Shown: positions 1-11,514 of the stretch, piece after piece | Layout: each line of letters begins with the position of its first letter | Numbering within the stretch: position 1 is the first letter of the stretch | Origin: Crossaster papposus | Taxonomy: Eukaryota; Echinodermata; Asteroidea; Velatida; Solasteridae | Assembly (NCBI GenBank): GCA_037893245.1 | Contig: JBAIAA010000251.1 | Span: forward strand, 1,116,001-1,180,000 | DNA length: 64,000 bases | Reading direction: 5' to 3' | Program-made: the position numbers and the translations under genes | Notes under the pieces: model-generated | The model's input: only the letters and a program-made list of their open reading frames with translations | Told to the model about the DNA's origin: nothing | Database searches by the model: none

Positions 1-1074
1 TCGTTGTCAGTTGATCGTGCCTAAGTTGGCCGACCGCGCCGCCACCAGTCGGTTGCCTTATATTTAGCTCTTCATGCACAAGTTTGGGGGGTTGTTCTGC
101 ATAAGAGAAGTACAAACTTAGAAATAGGCTGACGGTAGTTGTGCAAATGTATTTTTGATAGCGCAGATTTAGAGACTGCGCCCATTATTCTGATCTTGGA
201 CCCTAAAAAGTAGGTTACGATCCATCCCCTACCTCCGACGACATTGGTACCACGAATTTCATTTTTCTGAGCATATTTTTGGGTCACATAACATGGCCTA
301 TATTATATGACGCGGTCCGTCATTTTGTGGAGTCCAAAATTTGGTTATATAAAATAGCGGATCGTTATTTGTCACGAAATTTAACCAAAACCACGCAATT
401 TGAAGGAATAGTTGTGTGAACCTTTATACTCTACTTTTAAAAATCTTTCCAACATTTAATTTTATGTTTATACATGAACATGTATCCCGGCGTCATGAAA
501 TTATACGTAGCTACGTTGCATGCAAACCTCGACACAATGGCGGAGGACACAACGATTAGATGAATGAAAGCTATCAAAACATTTCATGCTTAGACAATTA
601 ATTTGGCAATTTGTCAAAACGACGAGGCAGATGGCAGGCTGTTAATGGTTGCTCTTTTGTGAATTATCCCCATTGAATACTGAATTATAAATCGTAATGG
701 TAGAATTGTGTGTTTGGCCTTTAATCGACATTTAACCCCCCCCCCCCCCCCACTTCCTCCCCCCCCCCCCCCCCCCCCCTTGACATTTATCTGTCATTGA
801 CTGCACTTACATTTGTAGCATTTGTCAGTTGTGATTTTTTTTCGTTTGAAGCAGCAACAGTTTTCAAAAATCTAACTAACCTGACGAAGTTTTAGCTCTG
901 CGAATGCTGTATAAATTCCACGAAAATAACATTTAGAAGATTTCGACTTGTAACCAACTACTTATTACATTTTCCAAAAATGCGTCTCTGAGACGCATCT
1001 TTGGACTTTTTTAAAATATTTCTTCAAATTACAGCATATCAGAAGGAATAATTTCACAGGGAGTCTTTAATTCT
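1..1074. other. Non-coding AT-rich stretch with a long C-tract
   Basis: No convincing gene is visible on either strand. The only structure is two closely spaced runs of C separated by a short CT-rich spacer at about 738-779. The 71-codon ORF at 72-287 has no recognisable domain or coding bias. Confidence 0.5.
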
Positions 1075-1335
1075 TCCAAATAGGCACTTTGGGAGACAAA
1101 TTAGCGATAGTTTTGATTCACTTGGGAGACAGTGGCACATTTCAGTATCTCCCTAAGTGTCTAGCTACCCCACAAAACGATATTTGGGAGTTATTTTTGC
1201 TCGGAGAAGACAGATTTGGGTCTAAATAGCATAAATATGAAATTTCGTGGAAAAAGCTCCAGGTAAAAACGGGTTAGGTTACAATAAAGATTGTGCACGA
1301 CTCTATGGGATTGTCTCCCAAAGTGCCCATTTGGA
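1075..1335. mobile_element. Small TIR element (MITE-like)
   Basis: A 25-bp terminal inverted repeat, starting TCCAAATAGGCACTTTGGG at 1075 and mirrored at 1311-1335, matches at 24 of 25 positions and bounds a 261-bp segment without coding capacity. The interior next to the right arm (about 1265-1310) recurs in inverted orientation at about 30845-30915, so this is a dispersed family. No clear target duplication was identified. Confidence 0.65.
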
Positions 1336-2057
1336 GGTATATTAATTCTTGACATCATGTAAGCTGATAAACAATAATTTGGTTGGATAGTTTCAAACAG
1401 TATAAGTGACCCGATCCATCGAAATAAGTCTTTTTAAGATATGTACATGGTGAGAAAGAGAATTTCATAAGCTTTCTAATGATACCCATCACAAGTGTGT
1501 ATCAGTTTAGGTTGACGTGTTATGGTATGATGAATATGACAGGTTTATATTTTTTTGCCGAATCCACATTCCGAGAAAAACCGCTTTGAAATAAACAAAA
1601 TTGACCAAAATCATACGGACAGCACACACACATCCTCTTTATTTTCATCTGTATTAATCGTTTTTAAATACAAAACATTAATGACAATATCTGTGATAAC
1701 TACATTTCCTAAAAATACAATGTTCAGAAAAACGACTTGGTCACGATTTTCACCCATGCGTTCACTTCAACGACTGATTGCGTAAAACGGCCCCAGCGAC
1801 TTATTCCTGATTACGATGGAGTCGGTCACACAATACGCTCCAGATTATTCTTACTGCGTGGACAAAACCGCTCCAGAAAAGTAGCCTTGAAAGGCCTCGG
1901 ATTGCACCACAGGACATCTATAATCAAAATTGAGTCTGGTGCCGCCACTGAATTCAGGGCACATTCTTTATTGCCTTTTGAATAAGATGGGTCCCAAAGT
2001 GTGACATTTTGTGTGTGTTGCGGTTATACCTGACCGGTTGAATTTCTCCTCCAAGTG

Positions 2058-3120
2058 TCACTGAAATTTTTCTCGACTTCTCAAAAGCATTTGACACATT
2101 AGACCACAATATACTTATTAGAAAGTTAAATTATTACGGAATTATAGGAACGCATTTTTACTGGTTTAAAAGTTATTTATCCCAGAGAAAACCGCATGTG
2201 TTAATTAAACGCTGCACTCCTCGAACATTAACGTGTGGTGTCCCGCAAGGCTCCATCCTGGGACCACTTTTATTCCTTATTTATATTAACGACTTTATTA
2301 AATTTTCAGATATATATTTTTGTATTCTCTTTGCTGACGTCTCAAATCTATTGTATAGTCACAAAAATATACTCACGTTAATATATACCGTTAACAAGGA
2401 ACTGACTAATGTATATGACTGGATAAAAGCAAATAAATTATCGCTTAATATTAATAAAACTTGCGCTGTTATATTTAGCAAATCAATAAACAAGTTGCCA
2501 GTTGATATTTATATTGATGATAAGAAAATTAACGTGGTTAATACTACTACATTTCTTGGAATATGTATTGACATAAATATTTCTAGGAAAACCCACAAAG
2601 ACTATGTGTAAAATCATCTCTAAGAATATTTGTATAATTAACATAATGAAATCATTTCTTTCATCAAATATCTGTATCTTATTGTATAATAGTTTAATAT
2701 TGTCATACATTAATTATGGAATTTTAGCATATGGTAATGCGTCAAAACATCTCATTAACAGGGTGTTTCTCCTCCAGAAAAGAGCTATTCGTACTATTTT
2801 ACACTCTGGGTTTCTGGCGCATACAAATCCTCTTTTCAAACAGTATGAAATTTTAAAAGTCGATGATATGTATTATTTCCAACTGGGTATGTTTATGTTT
2901 CAAATATCCAAAAGTACTTTGCCTAAATGCTTATCCTCGTTGTTCAAAAGAAATGACTATTATCATAATTACCCCACAAGACCGACCGATCATTATCATA
3001 TTCCAGAAGCCAGAACGACACTGGCACACAAATGCATTACCTAATAACGGTCCTAAACTGTGGAATTCTCTCATTCCTGAACTAAGGTCAATACAAAAAC
3101 TGTCGACTTTCAAAAGAAAA
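2058..3120 (+). pseudogene. Decayed LINE reverse-transcriptase fragment
   Basis: The translation shows the Jockey-superfamily (CR1/L2-like) RT core: SKAFDTLDHNIL near 2078-2113, the CGVPQGSILGPLLF block near 2231-2272, then a thumb region. The catalytic FADD box reads FADV (near 2331-2345), so one active-site aspartate is lost. The frame shifts near 2604 and again near 3030, and the endonuclease, ORF1 and 3' tail are missing. It is related to but diverged from the LINE at 36.5-41.1 kb. The 3' side is cut off by the start of a mariner remnant near 3122. Non-functional. Confidence 0.85.
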
Positions 3121-3121
3121 T

Positions 3122-3800
3122 ACAGGGTGAACCTAAAAAAACGAAACCCACCGGAAAATGGCCATAATTCCGAAAGTATATATTTCATGGAAAAACTGAA
3201 GTCAATATCAGAAAGTAGGAGCTACAAGCTTTCTTCTGACACCTACATCGCAGGCCTACGGTCACTGGTAACTGAGTACCATTGTCTTAAAAACCATAGG
3301 CAGATTTCCGAAATGTCCAAATAGGTGTGCGTGTTGTTATATTCGTGTAGGCAAATAAGGTCGCCTGGAAAAGAACAAGAACATAATTCCCTTTGTTATA
3401 ACCTGTTTATTTGAAACAATAACAATGAAAACACTTATTTGGCTTTCATAAGCATCTTTCTCAGTCCTTAAGGTTCGATTCCTTCAACATGGCCGCCACC
3501 TCTCTCAACGCAAATTTCACATCGTCTTTGCATATCCTGCACTGCTCTCCTCACCATCCCCGGATCTTGTCGTAAAATGTCAACTTCTTGCTGAATCCTC
3601 TCCCGTAATTCCACAAGGTCCCGTGGGGGACTAGCGTAGGCCTTATTCTTAAGGTATCCCCAAAGGAAAAAGTCACATGGAGTTAGGTCAGGGGATCGTG
3701 GTGGCCACTCCACTTCATGATTCAAGGCAATCACACGGTGTGCAAAGAGTTCTCGAAGACGTTCCCTGACAGCGATAAGTCGATGGGCAGGAGCAATAGG
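3122..3800 (-). pseudogene. Mariner-type transposase C-terminal remnant
   Basis: On the minus strand an open frame from about 3797 to 3468 carries APAHR followed by WPPRSPDLTPCDFFLWGYLK, the signature around the last catalytic aspartate of DDD/E mariner transposases, then a basic Cys-containing tail ending CVERGGGHVEG. The N-terminal two thirds, with the first catalytic aspartates, is absent because the fragment is truncated at about 3800. The sequence ACAGGGTGAACCTAAAAAAA at 3123 is the likely surviving terminal repeat. It abuts the LINE fragment at 2058-3120, suggesting insertion into it. Inactive. Confidence 0.8.
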
Positions 3801-4900
3801 TATGAATATTTCTGGTTTACAGTAAACGTATGAATATTCCCTAGTTAGTCACAATGTCATTATATTTTGCATACTGTATTTTTCACACACAAAAATACTA
3901 ATAGATGTATTTCTTTGAAATGTGGTTATTATTATTATTATTATTATTCATGGTTTATTAAAATTCAACTTGGTTGCCAAAAGCAAAATTACATTGAATT
4001 CACAATAAGTATTACACATTATAGTAAAAAATAAAAATCATAAAAAGTTAACAATATTGAACATTGAAATAATCTTTACACAAATTAAAAAAGATTACTC
4101 ACATTTACAAATTACAACCCAAATGAGATGTTGTAATTACAATTAGGCATCCTATGGTGCGACAGTATAAACAACCTACCCAACCGGTGATGTGTTTTCG
4201 TCCGAAAGAGTGGGACTAGATGAGTTCCTAAGAGGGCCTTTCCTCAGCCAAAGTTTTTTCCTCAGCCAAAGTCAATTATTTGTCACTTGCCCGCTCTAAC
4301 TAAGTTCAAAAACAAATTGATACACATAATATATTATTATACCACCAAACAAATAATAATAAATAAAACAAAATACAATTCATAAATAAATAAAATTAAG
4401 CTAACAACAATAATCCAAGATGATTTTTAGCATCCCTCTAAATGAGGAATGTTGATGTTGCCAGGGAAATAAATTATTATTATTAATATTTCTGGTGTAT
4501 TCAAGCCCACTGTCGATGAATTAAAATGGCAGTAGACCTACAAGAAAATACATAATTGAAACATTATATTACCCTAAAGTAAACGAGTTTTACAAAAATA
4601 TGTTTTGTATTAAATAATCACTTTTAAGCCAAAGAAGGCTTCAAAGAATTTATTAACCTCGAGACAGATTGGTATGCCGGGATCTAGACCAATGTCCATT
4701 TCCCACGCCACATGGAGGTCACTGGGGAATGGGGACGCTATTTTTATGGCCCTGTGGTTAAAACAGACAAGGCCTGGTATACCGCCATAATCTTGACGAC
4801 TGGTCAGCGATCACTTTGTCACAGCAGTTTAAGCCAGGAGGTCGTTTGTTTGCTATTCAGCAGAGTAGATATAGGTTCTTGTATTAACTTCGAAGTTTCG
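3801..4900. other. AT-rich intergenic DNA with ATT microsatellite
   Basis: An (ATT)n run lies at about 3930-3949 and the stretch to 4600 is strongly AT-rich. A local duplication of TTTTTTCCTCAGCCAAAG lies near 4233-4272. Nothing coding is recognised. The 5' end of the DIRS-like element probably lies somewhere in 4650-5030 but I could not fix it. Confidence 0.4.
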
Positions 4901-5035
4901 AAGTTCTACATACATTTTTCACAGTAAGAATAATCGTGTTTCGCAGTTCGTCGACCGTAGCCAAATCTCAATTTTCGAGTTTAGAGTTTTTCACGCTCTT
5001 GTCGAGTTCAATTAACTGACCCGCATCCTACCTCC

Positions 5036-6211
5036 ATGCCGAAAACAATGCCTAAATTCAAGAAGACAGCGGTTGCATCTACATCTGGACACGCTTCGGC
5101 GGGGAGAAAGCCACGCGGACGACCCCGTTCGTCTCGGTCTAATCAAAACCTGGAGGCTGGTGTTGGATTAACACGACCGGTGCCAGCTGTGGAGACGACG
5201 CCGGCTGTTGTCGTGCCCACATACCCCAACCGACCGCCGGGGTTCGCTGCCCCTCGCCCTGACGCTGACGCTGCCGCCCCCGTACTTGGAAGCCTACGGA
5301 ATGCTGCTGCACCGCTCATAACTTCGGAGTTTGGTGAGTCCACCGTTAATAATATCATTCAGATGCCGGTAAATTTACCACCCGCTCCCAACGTGATTTC
5401 CGTTACCTGTCCCAATACGGCCAATGATAACACTCATTTCTCTAGTCTTGTGCCTGTTCAAGACTACACAGCGCTGACTAGCGTTTGTGAAGATCTGGGG
5501 ATGGGGGTTCCTAAACATATTCAGGACAAAATTTGGAATGGGGAGTTTGTTGAATTTGGTTCTCTAATGCGGCCGGGCCATAGCAATACTGGCACCCCAA
5601 ATGATTGCGTGTTTATGGTCGGCTCGCCCGATTCACCCGCTTGGCAAATTCGCCCCCACGCTGCCCAAAATGTGCGTATAACGTCCATTGAGCAATGGAC
5701 CTCGGCATTCTTGATTTTTGCGTCGATCTATTTGATGCGTCATGGAAATCGTGCTAGGCAACTTCTGAAGTATGCAGATACTATCCGCTCGGCCGCATTT
5801 TGTCGCGTATGTTTTGGCTGGCGCGATTATGATATTCAATTTCGCCTGCGACAAGCGCGCCTGCCGGCACGCTCCTGGGCCAGCATCGATGCTGAATTGT
5901 GGCTCACGCTAGTGGGTGCCCCAACCCAGACTAATTTTCGTCCCTTTCCCAATACCACCTCACAGCAGCGCGTATCAGGATATTCCAGTGCCGGAGCGGG
6001 TCGTCCCGCACAAACCCAGCGAGCCGCTGCTAGCGGTATCTGTTTTGCCTTCAACCGCGGCCAATGTTTCCGGGCTGGGTGTCGATTTGCCCACAAGTGC
6101 TCCGCTTGTTTGTCCCTTGGCCACTCGGCCGACAATTGCCGAGGTAATTCCCGCACCGCACGGGGTGCAGCCAATCCAACCACTATTGCCAACCCCAGTA
6201 AACCTAACTAG
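5036..6211 (+). CDS. Gag-like nucleic-acid-binding ORF1 of DIRS/Ngaro-like element
   Basis: A 391-residue open frame starts at the first ATG after a TATA-poor leader. Residues 1-60 are basic and Ser/Pro-rich (GRKPRGRPRS), a likely nucleic-acid-binding tail. The C-terminal region near residues 335-370 contains a CX7CX4CX3H (CCCH) finger directly followed by a CX2CX4HX4C retroviral-type zinc knuckle. This arrangement is typical of Gag proteins of DIRS/Ngaro elements. The ORF overlaps the start of the RT-containing frame (plus-strand frame shift of one), so RT may originally have been expressed by frameshifting or re-initiation. This frame is intact, unlike the downstream RT frame. Confidence 0.75.
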   Translation: MPKTMPKFKKTAVASTSGHASAGRKPRGRPRSSRSNQNLEAGVGLTRPVPAVETTPAVVVPTYPNRPPGFAAPRPDADAAAPVLGSLRNAAAPLITSEFGESTVNNIIQMPVNLPPAPNVISVTCPNTANDNTHFSSLVPVQDYTALTSVCEDLGMGVPKHIQDKIWNGEFVEFGSLMRPGHSNTGTPNDCVFMVGSPDSPAWQIRPHAAQNVRITSIEQWTSAFLIFASIYLMRHGNRARQLLKYADTIRSAAFCRVCFGWRDYDIQFRLRQARLPARSWASIDAELWLTLVGAPTQTNFRPFPNTTSQQRVSGYSSAGAGRPAQTQRAAASGICFAFNRGQCFRAGCRFAHKCSACLSLGHSADNCRGNSRTARGAANPTTIANPSKPN

Positions 6212-7793
6212 TATGCGCCCGTTTCTCAACACATACCCAGACCGACAGGATGCGCATATATTGGTAGATGGTTTTACTTTTGGTTTTCGATTGGGATATT
6301 CCGGACCGCGTGTTAGTTCTTCTGCCCGGAATTTTGTATCCGTCCGTGAAAATCAGGCATTGTTACATGACAAAATTGCCCGCGAGGTGCAGTTGGACCG
6401 TGTTGCCGGTCCTTATTTAACCCCTCCTTTGCCCAATTTACGCTGTTCCCCAATCGGTCTGGTACCTAAACAAACCCCAGGTCAATTTCGTTTGATTCAC
6501 AATCTGTCATCTCCTATAGGTGACTCCGTCAACGATTACATTGACCCGTCTATTGCGACTGTTAGTTACACCATGGAGGAATAAGAGCTCTTATTCCTCC
6601 ATGGTTACACAAGTTTCGATGATGCTGTTACTTTGGTTTCTAGTTTAGGTCCCGGTGCCCTTATGGCCAAATCAGATATAAAATCGGCATTTCGCTTACT
6701 ACCAGTTCACCCGAATGACTTTGATTTGTTAGGGTTTTACTTTAATGGGTCATATTACTATGATAAGTGCATGCCCATGGGCTGTTCAATATCATGTGTA
6801 ACCTTTGAGAGATTTAGCACCTTTCTTGAATATTGTTCCCGCAAAGTAGCAGCCACTGATAATATCCTTCACTACCTTGACGATTTCTTTTTCGTCGGGA
6901 GTACAAATTCCGATGAATGCGCACGCGCCCTTAACTCCTTTACAGTAGTTTGTACGAAGTTTGGGGTTCCCTTAGCGGTGGACAAAACCGAGGGGCCGAC
7001 CACTCATATCACTTTCCTAGGCTTAGCAATCGACACTATCGCGCAGGAGATTCAAGTCCCATCGGAAAAAATTGTTTCGATCATGGCAAAACTAGATAAT
7101 GCATTGAGTAGACAGAAACTTACTCTGCGGGAGCTTCAGTCATTGTTGGGGAGTTTGAATTTTATCTTACCGTTCGCCCAGGCCGCGCGTTTTTGCGTCG
7201 TTTGTTTGACTTAACTAGTGGCGTTCAAAGACCACATCATCGTGTCCGTATTTCATCGGGGGCACGAGCTGACATGTTGGCCTGGAAGCAGTTTTTGACA
7301 CATTTTAACGGTTCAGTCATATTCCCCGACCAAGTTTGGCACTCGAGCGATAATCTGCATTTGTACACGGACGCTTCATCAGAGATAGGTTTCGGTGCAT
7401 TCTTTGGTGGTAATTGGACACACGGACGATGTGCGTTCCATGAAGTTATCCATTGCCTTCCTCGAGTTTTTCCCCATTGTAATAGCGCTGCGTGTATGGG
7501 GACCGGCATTAAGGAATAAGCGGGTGGTATTCTGGTCTGATAACGCGGCACTCGTGGCCATAATCAATCGGCAAACTTCCCGCTGTCCCAAGATAATGAA
7601 ATTGGTCCGCATGCTTGTTGTGTGTTGTTTAGATTTGAATATTCATTTCAAAGCACGGCACGTTCCCGGCATTGATAACGGTATTGCCGATGCTCTTTCC
7701 CGCTTTCAGATGACTAGGTTCCGGCAGCTAGCGCCCGGTGCATACCCCATTATCACTCCCTTGCCTGCCGACCTTTGGTGCAATTTCATATAA
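6200..7793 (+). pseudogene. Reverse transcriptase/RNase H of DIRS/Ngaro-like element, broken
   Basis: RT motifs are clear: IGLVPKQTPGQFRLIHNLS (near 6455-6510), AKSDIKSAFRLLPV (near 6664-6705) and the catalytic YLDDFFFVG (near 6873-6899). RNase H follows with YTDASSEIGFGA (near 7362), the glutamate helix near 7459, WSDNAALVAIINRQTS (near 7534) and GIADALSR (near 7682). Three lesions break it. A TAA lies at 6582-6584 inside a 32-bp palindromic insertion. A frameshift falls near 7160-7172, between the thumb and the segment beginning GRAFLRRL. Another frameshift lies near 7430. Catalytic residues are still readable, so decay is recent. No tyrosine recombinase ORF follows. Confidence 0.85.
6572..6603. 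mobile_element. 32-bp perfect palindromic insertion with 7-bp flanking duplication
   Basis: The 32-bp segment begins CATGGAGGAATAAGAG and is followed by its exact reverse complement. It is flanked by GTTACAC at 6565-6571 and again at 6604-6610. Palindrome plus one flank is 39 bp (13 codons). Removing it from the RT frame eliminates the TAA and keeps the phase between the motifs on each side. This behaves like a genuine insertion with target-site duplication. Similar objects lie at 55920, 56475, 56671 and 56933. No known class was assigned. Confidence 0.75.
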
Positions 7794-8539
7794 ACATGCC
7801 GGTGTTTATAAAGAGATTATGTCGCCCCCCCCCCCCCCCCCCCCCCGTACGCATTCGGTTACCGGCGCGCTTAGCAATTAAACCCCATACCCACCCACTT
7901 CTTGCCCACTTTTTATGAATATAGTTGTACACTTCATTGTTCTTTCTAGTGAGTAATTTGATTATTTCCTATATATATTATGTGCGCCTACTATTTAGTC
8001 GTTTTTGTGTGTTTTTCTTCCTTTCACGAGCCATGGTGCTACGGGCGCACAAGCCTTTAATGTGGATTATGGGTGACGTTGTCGTCATTGGACCTGCCGA
8101 ATTGACGTTATTACCACGCATTGAGAAGCTCTGCACGCATTAGCAACGTCCAGTGGCTACACCTGGGAGATACAGCCATCGAACCCGGACTATAACATTT
8201 AATGTCGGCTCTAATGACCCGGGAGTTATTGCCGCACACACGCAGAACTGATGAATGCTACCTGAATCACTATTAATAATTTGTGCCACTTCTCTCATGC
8301 TTTTATTATTTGACAACATTTGGGCCTAATTGGCGGCGGTCATGAATGACCGTTTGGCGGAATTGCATTCGGAACGCCGTCATAGGCCCCAATAACCTAA
8401 CTTTACACCAACTTAAGCCATGCCAAGTATACGAATTTTAAGACCAAATGTAATGATAAATGTTTGCGGCTTCATGTTTAACCTTAATGGTAATTTACAG
8501 CTATGTTGAGGCGGCTGTGTTAACGGTACGTTTTTAGTT

Positions 8540-8960
8540 TTGCTATAGCGTTATCACTGTTATCGGGTTCTATGTTATTTGGGTAAATAACTAGAACATG
8601 ATGGTGATGCGTTTTAATTTTGCGATCGGTATACTGGTAGTCTGGACATTATTATTGGGTTTACCGTAAAGTGCGGAGACATGATAATGTTGGCATCGCC
8701 ATTATCGGGTTTGCGTTATTTCGGTAAATAACAAGAACATGATGGGATGCGTTTTAATTTCGCGATCGGTGCACTGGTAGTCTGGACATTATTATTGGGT
8801 TTACCGTAAAGTGCGGAGACATGATAATGTTGGCATCGCCATTATCGGGTTTGCGTTATTTCGGTAAATAACAAGAACATGATGGTGATGCGTTTTAATT
8901 ATTGTTGGCATCCTGTTATTGGTTTTATGGTATTTTGGTAAATAACTGAAACATGAGAGT
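8540..8960. repeat. About 140-bp tandem repeat, roughly three units
   Basis: Landmarks recur at a spacing of 140 bp: GCGATCGGTATACTGG at 8622 and its variant at 8762, and AACATGATGGTGATGCG at about 8596, 8736 and 8876. Units two and one are nearly identical and the last is partial. Position downstream of RNase H fits the terminal or split direct repeats of Ngaro-type elements, but I could not find a matching copy at the 5' end. Confidence 0.7.
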
Positions 8961-8989
8961 GATACTCGCGCACCGATCGGAAGCAAACT

Positions 8990-9640
8990 TATATACTAGG
9001 TAATATGCTATTGTAAAATAATGTTAGTTGGAAATAATAATAAGTTGTGAGATCAACCTGGCATTAAACTGCTTCGGCCTTACGATACAACGAGAAATTG
9101 AACTTCTTAGGCTATTTTGTCATGTGTCCTGTCGAATGGGGTAATAAAAAAAGGCAATTAAAATCAGTGACTGGGTCATTCAATATCAGTATGCAACATA
9201 TAATAGAAGCGGGTATCGATAAAGACACGACAGAATCAATCGGATGATATAAGCCACAGAAACTCCTTCCAGTCCAAAATATATAAAGTATCAAACATGG
9301 AACAGGTCAGAACTCTTTGTCCCAATATTTCCTAATGTCCCACTATATCCTAATTTGCATATTTCCAAGGTGGCTGCCTTGCGCATAATAAGTGTCATAT
9401 TAAGTCAGTTCCTAATGAGCCGATGTTTTTTATTTTTCTGTCAACATTATGGTTTTTCGCGGCTGAATTGATTTGTAGTGTTTTATAAATAATAGTGTAA
9501 GTCAAGCTCACGTGATTTATGCGAAGCTGCGTCATTTTCATTTTCACACTGGAATTATTTGCTAAATGATTTCCCTTATTATTGCTAAATGATTTTCCAC
9601 AAAAAAAAGATGTAGCGAAATATAGGCCCTACCACAAAAA
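8990..9640. other. Intergenic, nothing recognised
   Basis: No ORF, TIR pair or RNA gene is supported here. The sequence is AT-rich with scattered short ORFs lacking similarity to families I know. Confidence 0.4.
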
Positions 9641-9830
9641 ATACGGCGATATAACGCAATCAAAATACGGCGATATAACGCAATACAAATACGTCGATAT
9701 AGGCCTAATGCAATAAAAATACGGCGATATAACGCAATAAAAATACGGCGATATAACGCAATAAAAATACGGCGATATAACGCAATAGTACAGCGATATA
9801 ACGCAATAATAAGGCGATTTAACGCCGTAA
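9641..9830. repeat. 24-bp minisatellite, about eight units
   Basis: The core ACGGCGATATAACGCAAT recurs about every 24 bp with A-rich connectors; units near 9691 and 9811 are degenerate. A repeat length divisible by three keeps several frames open, which explains the ALYRRIFI-like repetitive ORF on the minus strand. That ORF is not considered a gene. Confidence 0.85.
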
Positions 9831-10059
9831 AAAAGAGAAGAGACTTGCGCAACGAATTTGCGAATACGAGCCACCGTAGTTTACGGTACCAAATGATAAA
9901 CTGGCTATTCGTATGACTGTCTTCATGTGTTTATATCGCATTATACCTAGTATACTCCTTTTTAAATTCAGTTTAATACCACAGCCTTCCAGTAATTTCT
10001 CCCTAGATTTCTAAATATATTCTTATAACGTGGACAAATGAAATTAGTGACCACAAAAA

Positions 10060-10290
10060 TGGGGTTATTCCGAAATGACAACGGGAAGTGGTTAATTTGA
10101 CCGCGGGGTTGGGTTATGTTTTAACCACGATTGTTGTCAAAATCTTACAACAATACGTGGTTGTTGTTGTTGACCACGTCGCACGGGGTCATTCTGACCA
10201 CGTACGTCGTCTGTGCATATCTGACGACGGGAACGTGGTTAAAGATGACCACGACGTGGTTACTTTTTAACCACGTATTTTTAAGAGTGT
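10060..10290. repeat. Dispersed repeat with many GTGGTTAA / TTAACCAC motifs
   Basis: The segment is dense in CCACG, ACCACG and GTGGTT words in both orientations and ends abruptly where Gypsy gag sequence begins near 10290 (TTTTTAAGAGTGTAAC). It probably represents another insertion that truncates the Gypsy copy, but its left end and any target duplication were not identified. Confidence 0.4.
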
Positions 10291-10361
10291 AACTAACTGA
10301 ATCATCACTATTATCAAGTGAAACAAATCCCTCTGTTACAAAGGGCAAATACTCCTCTCTT

Positions 10362-11514
10362 CAGAGTTGTATGACTCGAGTCCAGGACTCGGACTCGAGT
10401 CCGTCTCGAGTCACAATTTTGGTGACTCGGACTTGACTCGAGTCACGTCGGCAAAAGACTCGGACTCGGACTCGGACTCGACTACCATGACTCGGACTTG
10501 ACCTCGAGGACTCGTGACTCGAGTCACGTATTTTCACCAACAATACCTTTTTTATTTTTTTGTAAATATTAAAAACAATTTCAATGATCCGATCGTCATG
10601 CACATGGAGGAATATTAACGTTTAGCACACGAAATAAGCAGTTACACTGATGTTGCAAGTAATAGTGTTCGTGATTACTGCCATGTAGTGTACAGCGCAC
10701 GTACATGTACATTTGTATGTTCAATACGCATAATAACACTGGGATATATTTCTGTAAAGCATTATTGTGCACGACACCAATATTAACGCTGGTATTCTGT
10801 CAACCTTAACACCATAGCCACTGCTTGATGCATATTACCAGGGAAATAGGAATTCGACTCCGGAATCCGAATGACGGCTTTGGCTGGTTGCGGCTATATC
10901 GCTACCTCTTTTTAATGTTAAAACATAGGCGGCTTACGCGCTGATCCAGCAATAGACGCAACCGAAGCTGACCATAGTCTGGCATGTCTGGTACCTGTAA
11001 AAACACCGCCTCTATATTGCACTGAGATGGCTGTGTTTTGTTAAAAATAAGATGTCAACTGTCTGACATCATGTACCACCATTATCACTCATGGCTGCAC
11101 GCAAGTGCACGGTAACTTCATTAAACCTATCTCCATTATTAAACATGACAGACAGATTTACATAACAAGTTTTATTTGTTTCTCTAAAATATAAAACTTG
11201 TTGGCTACCTGCCTTTCTGAAATAACTAAATCAGTATATAATTTGTTATTTTGAAGAAAAAAAATAATTAAAAGATATTCTTGAGAAGGGGCAAGGAGTA
11301 TTGGTAAAACCTAAAATAAAATGTTAACTGCAGGCACAGAACTTTGTTTAAATTAAATGTGTTTTATTTTGTCATTTCCAATTCTTATTTTACGACATAA
11401 TTTGCGATCAATAGTGATCCAGTCATCTAAGTGAACTGGTTGAAGTATTTTAACTATTTAATTATTTAAACAAGTGACTCGTGACTCGGACTCGGACACT
11501 CGACTACAACACTG
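10362..11514. mobile_element. Non-autonomous hAT-type element
   Basis: The ends are CAGAGTTGTATGACTCGAG on the left and CACTCGACTACAACACTG on the right, an imperfect inverted pair starting CAG and ending CTG as in hAT elements. Subterminal regions are rich in GACTCGGACTCG. Flanking 8-bp sequences are CCTCTCTT (10354-10361) and CCTCTTTT (11515-11522), one mismatch, matching the 8-bp duplication expected of hAT. No transposase is encoded. It interrupts Gypsy gag just after the zinc-knuckle region. Confidence 0.85.

Larger units (their letters stand above)
5036..8960 (+). mobile_element. DIRS/Ngaro-like tyrosine-recombinase-class retroelement, degenerate
   Basis: In order the segment has a gag-like ORF with zinc fingers, an overlapping RT plus RNase H frame, a C-tract at about 7826-7846, and a terminal block of about 140-bp tandem repeats (8540-8960). 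RT sequence and RNase H order match DIRS/Ngaro elements rather than LTR or LINE types, and no integrase is present. The tyrosine recombinase expected downstream was not found, so the copy is degenerate or non-autonomous. A weak SGNH-hydrolase-like trace (FxPLMWIMGD-type) near 8055-8085 is speculative. Element ends are not defined; the limits given are those of recognisable parts. Confidence 0.75.

Noticed and set aside
9562-9852. ALYRRIFI repeat ORF and CRISPR-like appearance of the array
   Set aside because: Repeats are contiguous 24-bp units without spacers, in a eukaryotic context; a minisatellite.
10602-10616. CATGGAGGAATATT, resembling a tiny-palindrome arm
   Set aside because: No inverted partner nearby; single-arm chance match inside the hAT element.
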